The notes beneath the pieces were generated by a model. That model made no database searches and was not told where the DNA came from. It saw only the letters and a list, made by a program, of their open reading frames with translations. From Durusdinium trenchii (lineage: Eukaryota > Sar > Dinophyceae > Suessiales > Symbiodiniaceae), in NCBI GenBank assembly GCA_963970005.1, contig CAXAMN010021585.1:389739-453738 (forward strand): a DNA stretch of 64,000 nucleotides, written 5' to 3'. Both the position numbers and the translations under genes were made by a program. Positions 54,451 to 64,000 of this stretch are shown one piece after another. How positions within the stretch are numbered: position 1 is the stretch's first letter; each line of letters opens with the position of its first letter.

Positions 54451-57400
54451 GGGGCCTCGCAGGTTTTGTATACATGGTTGGCCCCGACGTCACCCATGAA
54501 ATCTTGACGTTGATAAAAACATGTTTTGCGTTTGGGGAATGGAGGATCGATCAATCCCTCTACTTTTTCAGCTCCACAGTGAGCAACGGGAAACAGCTCT
54601 TCGACTGCGCTGCACGAAACAGCTCTTCGACTGCGCTACACGCAGGCTGCCAGCATCAGTGGGCACATGGCCACCTTCTCAACGGCCTCGGAGCAGGTGC
54701 CACTCCAGCCACAACACTCGACATGGCGGCGTTCGCGCGAAGGGGCTGGAGGAACTCACCAAAATCCACTTCGTGAAATCCATCCCACCCTTGACTGCTA
54801 CCTCGGAAGTACTTGGGTACGTACCCAAGTACCCAGTTTTTGTGGATGTCAATGGCGAGAAAGATCATCCAAAGTGACGCACAAAGCCTCATGCGAGCCG
54901 AGTGAGGGGCATCCAAAGCGGTTTTGCTCAACTGCTATCTCCAACCTTCCATGGGACCACCACCCCCCAGGTAATCAGGAAGTGGGGTGCGCAAGTGAGC
55001 AAGTGAGTGCTTGCCTTCCAGCTCACCTAGTTACCCCCTCACAAAGTATATTCTTTCAGATCAAGAAGATAGACCGATGTGAGTTTCTTTTCATCGGGTC
55101 CTTACCTTGGGGCTGAAGGATCCCGAGCCAGATGACGTCGAACACTGAATCGGAGCGTCCGACCCACGAAGAAACACGGTCCGACCCACGAAACGACGCC
55201 ATGATTCACGGCAGGTGGCCATGACTCGTGCAGATTGGATAATCTATGGATCATCATGGATCAATCATCAGATTGGATAATCTATAGATTGTTGTTTCGC
55301 CTCAAATGCCAAGCAAGGACGCGTCTGAGCCGTTCGAGCGAAGCGTTGAAGGCCCCCCAGGCGAAGGTCTTCACCGACCACCGGCGGTCAGCTCCGCCCG
55401 CCGAACCTTCGCATTCGCTGGAGGCCTTCGTGTTTCCAGCCTCTTTGAACCAGGCAGAGGGGGAGAGCCGAATGAAGCCGAGGGGGGCAGTAGAAACCCT
55501 ACGATCCAGTGGTGCCTTCCTGGCACCTACAAAAGAGTGTCGAAACGACTGGATCCCTAGGGGAAAGAGGTGTTTGGTGTGTTTGTTCTAAGCTTTTTGG
55601 GGCGAAAACAGCTGGAAGAACATGGTGAAGCTGGGATGTGTGTGTGTGTGTGTGTGTGTGTCTCGCCTGCCCTGAGATCTTGTTGCGCAGCTGCTGAAAT
55701 CACCCAAAACTGCAGATGGACGGCGCAACATGGTGCAACCGTTAGAGGTGATCAACTTCTTGCTTCACTGAGTGGTCGAAGCTTTTCTTGCGGTGGAGTT
55801 CCCTATACCTATACTGTAACATGATGTGCGTGTAAAGAGGTTAACTTGGCGAAGCTCGTTTTGGGTCCTAAGTCCTAGTAAGTTCTTATAAACTTAATAT
55901 TGTCAGGATTGTCAGGGAAAGGGTGCATTCTTGATGATGAACAAAAACCTGCACCACTAAGCATCCCGCATATTAGGATGGAGACGTGCAACCCGAAGGT
56001 CTCTAGACCGATTTGGACAACTGACCTGGTCTGTGTGATCCATCTAAGGATCAACCTGCTGAATTGCCCGTTCCGCCCGCTGTCTTGTACGCGTTAGGTG
56101 TGCAAGCATTGAGCCCGGACGATGAGGCGACGTGGCCGCACGGTCTTTTGAGACTTTCTCGCTTCGTGGTGGACGCATGTTCTCCTCGGAAAAAGAAATG
56201 GAACGACGTACAGCAACTTGTGTGATGCTTGACGTGGTCAGACCCTCATGCTTTTGTGTGGAAGTCTAAGTCTTCGCCTGGCACACGCTATCCCTGCACA
56301 CCTCCTTTACATTGATTGAGGAATCAAAACAGTTCAAAACAAACTCACTTTAAAGAATCTAGAATCTAGAACATGGAGTCCCATGTCGACTCCATGTCTC
56401 CGGACAGCATTCTTGGCTACATTTTGTACATATGTGTATATACATTGTAGATCTATACTTCTTTTCCTTCAATCCTTGTTCTTTGTGCTTTGAAACACGG
56501 TGGCAGGATGTCAGGTCGGCGGGTCTCGAGGCCGGAGCCGTTCGGAAGTTGCGGCTGGGCCCGTGGTATGTGCGGGACCTGTTCTCGATGTTCCACCCAT
56601 CCATGAATTGACGCCAAGTGCTCAAGGGGGTTTAGGAATGTTTGGGATAGAAAAGTCATTTCCCTGGTTCAGAATGTATCGGGCATGGTTTCTAGATGTT
56701 TCTTCTGGGGACGCCTGGTGACCTACTGTATGATCTGTATATGGACATACTAGTCGTGAACATGTCAATTCAAGAACATTTGTCTATACTAAAATCATGC
56801 ATAAAGGGATGCGTTTCTCCTAGAGAAAGTCACAATCTATAGGTGACTATGCCAGTCTAGTGGAGCGTTTGGGTAAGGGCGTTTGAGAAGGGTATTATTT
56901 GGGCCTGTCCTATTTCCTCTAACAGTCGGTCAACCAGCAAATTACTATTTTAGAGAAGGACCTACAACCGAACCATCATCATCCACTGGGCCCAGGGAAT
57001 AGATGGTGTTTGGGATATTCCTATCAATCACCATCTATATCACCCAAACCATGCCCGTTGGAACTCGCTGGAGCACCGCCAGGTTCTCGAGGTCTCTCAA
57101 GGAGCACCGCCGAAACTCGGTTTTGGGAGCTTCAAAAGGCACCAGCTTCAGCTGCTCTGCTGCTCCGAAAAGGGCGCCAACAGGATGCCGGTTGAAAGCA
57201 AGAAGAGCCCGATGAGGAAGGTGTGTAGAACACAGGTCGAGTGGGGAAGATGATGAAGCTGGGTTTGGGTCAGCCGGTGTTCAGGATGCCTTCTCCCTTC
57301 CACAAACTTGTAGGAAGTGTTTCGGTATTTCTTGGATCCAAAGAGTTCTCACAGAACAAAGCTAACCCTTCGCTGACATGCCCTCTACCAGCTTCCAACG

Positions 57401-57767
57401 AGTCGCCGATGGACAACCCTGCACTACTTGTTGTGGTCCTCAAATAGATAGAAATGGTTTCCAACATATTCTTTATGCGGATCTACTTCTCTATCTATTT
57501 AGGGGGCATCCATTGGAAGCGCTATATTTTTCTATTTTGGATGATGTTTTCTGAGATTTTGTGGGCCGGGCTTCCGGACCGAACTGGCCACGTCCGAAGA
57601 TTGTGGCAGTGAAGAGCGGTAGGTGTGATCCAAAGATAAGGCCAAAGTCCGTCAACCCAACCTTAGGCCCCCTGTCTCGTGGTCTTTTCAACCTTGAATG
57701 GAGACCGCTTTGGCAAAGACACCAACAAACGGCTTGGCCGCGAAACGTTTCGATGACAAACCCCCAG
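54451..57767. other. Mostly non-coding, weak open frames
   Basis: Presumed intron or intergenic DNA. It contains a (TG)n run at 55637-55661. Some GC-rich frames (54720-54880, 55300-55500, 56500-56640, 57050-57220) have weak protein character, but I could not place them in an FG-GAP repeat or any other family. Confidence 0.35.
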
Positions 57768-57835
57768 GGATCGATCACGGATCGATCTACACGATGGATG
57801 TCGCCCCGCCCGCCCCGGAGACGTGCGGACGTAGA
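57768..57835 (+). CDS. Probable FG-GAP exon, second half
   Basis: After CCCCAG the frame reads IDHGSIYTMDVAPPAPET then CGRRR. GSIYTMD fits 'GSAYVF.' of the repeat. Just upstream, NGDRFGK in another frame (57698-57718) may be the first half. The exon end is unclear. Confidence 0.4.
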
Positions 57836-58071
57836 AGATGGATGCTGAATTCGTCCCTGACATGACTTGAGGGGTCAGTTGAAAAAATCTAACAAAAGCA
57901 AAGTAAGTTGGGAACGCAGCAACAAGCCAACGATCAACTCCAGGACTAGTCAGAAATTTAGACTCAACTAGTCAGAAATAGTCAGAACTCACTCGACGCA
58001 TGCAATCCAAAAGGATTGGGAGATGACCTTGATAGAAAAAAGAGGCAAGCTGACAAGGTATCACCTAAGCT

Positions 58072-58308
58072 TCACCCAAAGTATGAGGCTTGGAAGTGAG
58101 CAGTCATAGGAATGCACAGTTGTGGAGCGTTTGCCATTCGGATTGAAAGCCCCTTGCGTTTCTCTTCAATCTTCGGCAAGGTACAGTAGAGTTCCAATTT
58201 GGTGTCACAGAATGTGATCACTGGCTTTAAATGTCGAGGTAGTGAGGCTTCGACCGTGGTTCTTAACTTGGAAGGGAAACAGTTGATAGACGTGTTATTG
58301 CAAAACAT
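58072..58308 (-). CDS. Antisense protein-like open frame
   Basis: Minus-strand frame with KPVITFCDTKLELYCTLPK and GLSIRMANAPQLCIPMTAHF. It is unusually ordered for this region, but there is no recognised family and no clear start or splice sites. Confidence 0.25.
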   Translation of the reverse strand: MFCNNTSINCFPSKLRTTVEASLPRHLKPVITFCDTKLELYCTLPKIEEKRKGLSIRMANAPQLCIPMTAHFQASYFG

Positions 58309-58632
58309 TTCGATTCAATGCCAACCACCGTTTCCTGGAGCACACCAGGACCATCCAATGGTGTCTGGACTACCCTACACTACCCTCGGGATCTCCATCG
58401 GACACCCATTAGAAATGGTCCAGGCATGTATAATCATGTGCATAAATGTACATTACCAGCACCCTCCAACAGGTCTCCTCTGGTGGCTTTTGGAGACTTA
58501 AAAGTGGCGGGGTGGTGGTATGTGTTTCATGTCTTCTGCTGAACTCCCCAAATCGAAAGTTGGGGACGGGCCCACCACGATTCAGAGCTTGGCACGACGT
58601 GCTAGCCGGAATGGGCTAGGAATAACGTGCAG

Positions 58633-58662
58633 CAGAACGAGCTGACGTTGGAGTGCGCAAAA
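58633..58662 (+). CDS. Probable FG-GAP linker micro-exon (30 nt)
   Basis: QNELTLECAK between ACGTGCAG and a GTCCGG donor, phase 0 at both ends. It fits the 'QQ.KLT..' linker and could follow the exon at 57768. Confidence 0.45.
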
Positions 58663-58919
58663 GTCCGGGCTGGTCCAGGGGTCACCTGCCCGGGGCGATG
58701 TTTGATTCATAACAAGAAGTTACAAAGGCTTCTGAGAGGATGGAAAAGAGAATCTTGCAGGTCCCAGGTGGTGCAGACGGCTTTTAATGCTATGATTACG
58801 AGTAGTCCATCTTACTGTGCATGGGATCCACTGGGTTTGGCTGCTTTTCCCAGAGAAAGGGGGCGAGTTTCCGCCGATGGTCAGATGATGTCAGGTTCAT
58901 CTACATGCTTAATCCATGT

Positions 58920-59010
58920 TCCAGGACCCTCCGACAGGTCACCAATGGTTCGACCTGAGACAGGGTCCAACAACCCTCAACTAACAGCCTGGCCAGGAGG
59001 GTGCTGGTTG
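58920..59010 (+). repeat. Dispersed repeat family A, copy 2
   Basis: Near-identical to 13463-13550: 'ccaggaccctccgacaggtc', then 'gggtccaacaaccctcaact' and 'aacagcctg...aggagggtgctgg'. Confidence 0.7.
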
Positions 59011-59012
59011 AG

Positions 59013-61019
59013 GATCCGTGGATTCTTTAACCTACTGTAGGTACCCCTCTCATGCAGCTTACTGCACAGGGTCCAATAATTGGATAATCCAGTGAGTCTT
59101 TCGAGAAGGATTTCAAATAGGTATGAGATGGTATGAGCTTAGGACTAGGAAGGGCTTGGTAGCTGGGTATTTCAGAGGTGTCACGTACTTGGGAGTCGGC
59201 TTTTTGCACCCATCGGCTCTAGTCCCCACACAGCTTCAGTCCCTTGACACTCCAACGACCCGAGAAGCTGGCACTGGAGTTGGTTTATACAGTCTAAATA
59301 GGTCCTTATGTACATAGCTTTAATGATCCTGAAACGTGTAACTTAGCTTTTCTTCTTCAAATCTTCGGAGGTTCTTGGAGCCGTAGGGAGCAGTGGAGGT
59401 CCTTCAAGCCCCCCTCCCTCGCCCCGGGGTACGGTGCTTCCAGATACAGAAGTACGTCTCCCCACTCACCGGAAGGAGGTGTTTCAACACTTGCGAATTC
59501 CCCGAGGGAGGGGTTGGAACATGCTGCAACTCGCCTCGTTCTGCCCACGTGCCCCACATAGAACTCGGCCCTTGGGGCCCAGTAAAGAGAGACACCCTAA
59601 AGAAGGCGGTCAAAGCTTGACGTGAGACCTCTATTTTCAACCAAAGGCGACCAGGTGAGCAGGTGGGCAGGTTGTGTACATGAAGTGAGCCTACTGAAAA
59701 CACGTGTGTTTTTTGAATTCACACATCTCATCAGGTATAGCTTTAGTGATGTTTGGAGTTGTTGCACGTTCGGGAGAGGCCGGGTTTGGTCATGTTTGTC
59801 ACTCAATACGTACTGCGCAGACTTGGATGATCAAAGGATCAAGAATCAGTAGCTAAACTTTGGACCTTCGCAGAACTTAATATGACTATGGCCAAGGGGC
59901 AATGTATTTGCTGCTTTATCACCTACTTGTAGCCCTTTATGACTTTAATTAAGTGCCAAAGATCTCGTCTCACTGGACAATGGTTCGCGGTCCACCGTGG
60001 TTTTCGGGGAGTCGATTTAGATGTGCTTTTCCCTAGTGCTCCAGATCATCTCTCACAAGGTATCCAAGATTTCAGGTTCAGAGTGTGGGTCCAGAACCAA
60101 AGTGTCCTGAGGCTGGGTTTGGGGCCCAGGCGCGTGCTCAGGAGGTTCTGGCTCATATGGAGGTTTCATAAGTCTTGTTTCACGTATGGAAGGTCATCAG
60201 CAAGGATCACTATGGACTCTGGACCTCTAATAGCCATCCCATGGCTTGCATGTCATCCACTTTGACTCATTGGTGAGCTGTAGAGTCAGGTGCTGGTACA
60301 AACCTACGCAGTTTTCTCCAAGAACATCCTGCCATGTCTTACCTGACCTTGGATCGATGAGCCATGGGCCTTGGAAGGGATGCTGCTTTGCGTGGTGCTC
60401 CCCTGAAACGCTTTCTCAGATATTGATCCAAGAGAATGGGATAACTTTAGAGAGCCATTCCATGAAAGAAACAATCTGGGATCTAGCTTATTAGACATGC
60501 TTTCACACACAGGTGAAGTGGAGGGGGGTGAGAGATGGTTATAGGTTGCTACTGCGTGCAACTTCTTGCTCAGAGTCTTGCCTGCCTGGCGGTCAGTGCA
60601 CGGTGCATCATGGCGCTATTTGCAAGCCCATTGGATGGTGGGATGGCAGCGGAGCGTCGGTTGAGGTTCAAGCTGAGTGCCACTCCGGTGAATTACGTTG
60701 GCCATTGTTGGCCTACCGCATCACAATAATAGCCAGATTGTAGATGGGTTGGAGGTTCTGTAGATTGATCAAAGATCGAATATAAGGCTACTGGCTTGCA
60801 ATCAATGGAGACTGGATCCGGATATATATATATATATATTTGGAGGCCTGAGGACAAATGGATCATTGAGTGGAGCCGGGACGAAGATGAAAGCCATGTT
60901 CCTGGGCATACGTGAGTATGGCCGCCATCCTGCACCCCAATGACTAATCACCTTGCACCTTAGAATGTTTAGAGTTCGGATCAGACCGTTAGTCATCAAC
61001 CGCCGGCCTGTTTCCGGGT
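59013..61019. other. Non-coding, no feature supported
   Basis: About 2 kb with a TA run at 60822-60840 and no exon I can support. The open frames at 59939-60265 and 60513-60743 carry no family motif. Confidence 0.4.
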
Positions 61020-61021
61020 GG

Positions 61022-61053
61022 CACGTGGAAGATGATTTTGGCCGGTTACCCCA
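61022..61053 (+). CDS. Possible FG-GAP exon fragment
   Basis: HVEDDFGRLPQ in the plus frame has the D.FG core of the repeat, but no clean acceptor or phase was found. Confidence 0.2.
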
Positions 61054-61585
61054 GACCGGTGGGGTGGAAGAGTCTTGGCTACAATCATGGCACACGGGGC
61101 TTCCTGGTTGCAACCTGTGGAGCTTCCAACTAACACAACCATTGGTGTATCGTGCCCTGGCCTTACTCAGGTTATGTGCCAGCAGCAACTTGGAAAACTT
61201 TGATGCTGATTCTGGTCACTGAGCTGCCGCGCCGTGTGGCAGTGAAGCACGTCTCGAATGAAAAACCACAGCTGGAGCGGGGCAGCTTGAGGGTGGCTGG
61301 CAGAGTGATCGACCATGTTTGTGGTTCAAAGGGTAGACTTGAGGATATTTGAGGGACAGTAGCTGTGCGTTAAACTTTAGATCTTTTTGAGAGCGGGTTT
61401 GGACCTAAGTCCTGCTCAGGCAGGCCTTGAGACCCAAACACCTTCTAAGAGGGTATCCGGGAACCCTTGGGTTTTGCTGGGGTTCAGTGGTTCAAGGTGT
61501 GGCCGCCATGCCTTCGCGAAGCTTCGGCCGTCGGGGTGCTCCATCCGATTAGGGCTGATGCAGGATGCAGCCGCGCTGGACGTGG

Positions 61586-61602
61586 TACGGCGACCACCGA
61601 GA
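61586..61602 (+). other. 17-base partial match to Illumina P5
   Basis: TACGGCGACCACCGAGA is identical to the inner part of the P5 adapter but lacks both adapter ends. It lies 0.95 kb from a full-length copy. Confidence 0.6.
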
Positions 61603-62194
61603 ATTCCCAGCCAAGACCCAGCCATGATGAAAGTCCATGAACTTTTGAGAGCAAAGAAGTAGAGTACGTAGACGGTGAGATGTTCAAACGGCTTTGCTTT
61701 GAACATGCCCACTTTGCCTCCAGTCCACTGCTTGTGGCTTTTTGGAATGACCAGTAGGACCGTAAGTATCGGCAAGTTGAAACTGTCCTGCTCTTCAAAG
61801 AGCGGGATTTTTGGTGATGTTGGTGTCCTTGCTTTGTTTCAATCCTGCAAGAATTTCAAAAATCTTAGGAGGAAGCGACTGGTGCACTGACATGAGGCAT
61901 GGTTTGTTTCCTCTGCGATGAGACGCCCAGAGACAATCCCAATACGAGAGCAGTCACCGCCCGCGCAACGTTTCAAAATGTTTGACTCTGCGTGGTTTGT
62001 GGGTTGGGAGGGTTCGAGCAGGGTCCAACTCACTCAGTATGAACTCCTCCGTTCAGTTGGCACGATGGTCAAAGTCTTGTGTATGTTCATTTGTTATTGG
62101 CCCGAAATGTTCCAATTTCATTCAAACACAGGAAGATCTCCGATTCCATCCGGTTTCAGTTCCAAAAGGATCCAAACTTACGCATCAGTGTCTT

Positions 62195-62240
62195 CAATCA
62201 CTTTCTGAGAAGGTACTTGGATCCCTAGGGTAAAAGGGGA
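62195..62240 (+). repeat. Dispersed repeat family E
   Basis: 'gtcttcaatcactttctgag' followed by 'aaggtacttgg' resembles 45198-45235 ('gtctccaatcaccttctcag'). A related 'ccttctgagaaggtat' lies at 45152-45167. Confidence 0.5.
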
Positions 62241-62532
62241 AACGGACCAGTTTAGCCAGCCAGGGTCTTCCAAACATACAACCCCAAGTCGGAGACCCCC
62301 CTTGACACCCCAATGCGGCCCCAATCGAATAGTCAAGAACTGACCTAATGGCAAACTGGGGTTGGCCATACAAAAGGTGTTGGAAGAACTACAGCGATCA
62401 GTTTTTTCATGTGTTGCTGGTCCAAGTCGACCAATCTTTTCATGTTCAAAGATCTAGCAGGGAATCCAGATCCATGTGGGCATCCTCTTGTTGTGGATAG
62501 AAAATGGCCTTGTTTCACATTTTGTTTTTTTT

Positions 62533-62561
62533 TAATGATACGGCGACCACCGAGATCTACA
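62533..62561 (+). other. Illumina P5 adapter contamination
   Basis: The full 29-base P5 oligonucleotide (starting AATGATACGGCGACCACCGA, ending GATCTACAC) follows a poly-T run. The frame through it gives the known artefact peptide FFFNDTATTEIYT. This is library adapter, not genome. The join between the sequences on either side is suspect. Confidence 0.97.
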
Positions 62562-63909
62562 CTTATATAGACAGTCTCAAGAGGATGACCCACATGACCA
62601 AGGACATCCAAAGACCAAGGCCAGGTCTTTCTTCAAGGCTAGGGAACCAGGCTCAGACCGATCTTGCCTCACGCTTCTTTTTGTTCCTTTTTTGGTCGCA
62701 TAAACAGTTCCTTTGAACCAGCAGCTGTTGAATTGCAACAAATTTACCTAGAGAAAACGCCTTGTAATGCTCCTAGAAAGCTCCTTATTTCAGCACGGTG
62801 ATGCACATCCGCATGTCTTGAAGAAACATATCCAGCACTACAAGAGATTAGCAACACTGAGAAATTCACGTTGTTGTTAGCATTGTAAGTGGCAACAAGA
62901 TTTATTAACAGCAGGGTCCCCAGCCAATCAAAACTTTTGTTCCATAATACTGTTGGCTTTGGTGTTGCCCTCAGCACTCCAAATCAGCCGCTATGCCGAC
63001 CGACCATGCCCATTGACATCAACCTCCTTCGCGCAGATCGGTGGGGGCTGGGGTAGCGCATGGTAGCGCGCTTCGTGGAGGGTCGACGGTGCCATCGCCC
63101 AAAACCACGCTCGCGCACGCTCGTGCGGCACGGGCGCCAGGTCGGCCCTGGTGCGTGGTGTCGATGTCTCGCGCACGTCGAGCTGGCGCCGCTCGCGATG
63201 TCCAGAACTGGGGTGAGGCTGCAGGTCCAGATTTGTGCCATCAAATTGGATTTGGTGCTTCGGAACATCTCCAAATGAGGGCCTGCTGCAGGCCCTGTGG
63301 ACGGGTCTTTTTTGCAAACCCTTCGATGAAATTCGCACGGGGATCCTTTGACCATGAGGAACCCATCCAGGATTGGAGGGATTTGATGGGTCGTTGTCGC
63401 CTACTGCCGAGAGAAGGGTCATGTAGACTCTTGATTAATAAACTCCCCCACAGGAAGAAGTTTTACAATTTTTTGTTTGGTTTCTTTGTGATCGTGTTTC
63501 TCCCCACTCCCCTTCGAAAGGTCCAGGGGAGTGTTCAACGCATGGAGGTTTTTTATGTGAAAATACCTGGACCGTCCAATGGAGATGACTAAGTAAAGCA
63601 GGGTATCCATGGGTATTCCATTGGACACCCATTGGATGGTAATACAATATATAGTTAAATATATATATATTTTAATTATTGTGTAAAATAGTAGGTGTTC
63701 CTCCAGTTAGTTTGCATGATACTTGCCCTCAAGGATAGCCAAACAAAACTGTTCATTGTTAGATGTGTCCTCAATGCACACTTTGTGTGACACACATGCA
63801 ACTTCGTTTTTACCAGTTGGCGGAGGTCAAGAGTTCCAGCTGAGTGTCAAGAGTTCCGCTGAGGCTTTTCACACCTTGTTTCATCGTTTAGTATGACCAA
63901 GTCCAGTGA

Positions 63910-64000
63910 ACATGTAACAAGTGCATCGCTACTAGTATCAAGTGCCTTACTAGTAGTAACAATGTTCGCTAGTAGTAACAAGTGCCTTACTACTAGTAAC
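63910..64000 (+). repeat. Tandem repeat at the window end
   Basis: Units of 'caagtgccttactagtagta' and 'actagta' words repeat to the last base, so the array probably continues beyond the window. Confidence 0.75.

Noticed and set aside
62504-62716. Open frame containing FFFNDTATTEIYT
   Set aside because: This peptide is translated Illumina adapter, a known artefact in eukaryotic gene sets.
63041-63592. Plus-strand frame of 183 codons
   Set aside because: Long and open but without a domain, FG-GAP register or clean splice sites. GC-rich sequence at its start keeps several frames open on both strands.

Overview
This window looks like nuclear DNA from a dinoflagellate, most likely in or near the Suessiales (Symbiodiniaceae or Polarella-like). 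Coding sequence is sparse and cut into short exons. Many introns use GA or GC donors with an AG acceptor, and several carry short direct repeats across the splice junction. The intergenic and intronic DNA is full of satellites and foldback elements. I see no bacterial-style operon, no tRNA or rRNA gene and no CRISPR array. The organism is inferred from these features and was not confirmed by a search.

Layout. (1) From 1 to 11.1 kb there are two, possibly three, head-to-tail genes on the minus strand. Terminal exons at 100-482 belong to a third gene or to the end of the next one. Gene A runs 3832 to 673. Gene B runs 11111 to 4453. Gene B starts with an AT-hook-like stretch and has acidic, Pro-rich and RG-rich central exons. 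Its C-terminal module resembles a degenerate class I SAM-dependent or C5-cytosine methyltransferase. The last five exons of gene B join in frame at every junction, with GA donors at three of the four introns. (2) From 11.1 to about 16.7 kb the DNA is mostly non-coding repeats and marks a strand switch. (3) From about 17.6 to at least 49.3 kb, and probably on to 58.7 kb, there is one plus-strand gene made of micro-exons of about 27-132 nt. They encode successive FG-GAP (integrin-alpha-type beta-propeller) repeats. Reading frame and repeat spacing let me chain about twenty exons.

One intron of this gene (23010-38079, 15 kb) holds a TGTGGT minisatellite with a higher-order period, a 0.54 kb foldback, perfect hairpins, a protein-kinase-like pseudogene fragment and a long inverted repeat with arms of about 0.75 kb. 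(4) From 50 to 54.3 kb there are GTGA microsatellite arrays, a tandem array of about 380 bp units, a terminal-inverted-repeat element and tandem units of about 150 bp. (5) From 57 to 64 kb there are further probable FG-GAP exons and dispersed intronic repeats.

Assembly cautions: there are 10-N gaps at 24311-24320 and 52360-52369, both inside simple repeats. The complete Illumina P5 adapter sits at 62533-62561, so the assembly near 62.5 kb should not be trusted. Exon limits marked 'about' are estimates; limits given exactly were checked for phase against the neighbouring exon.
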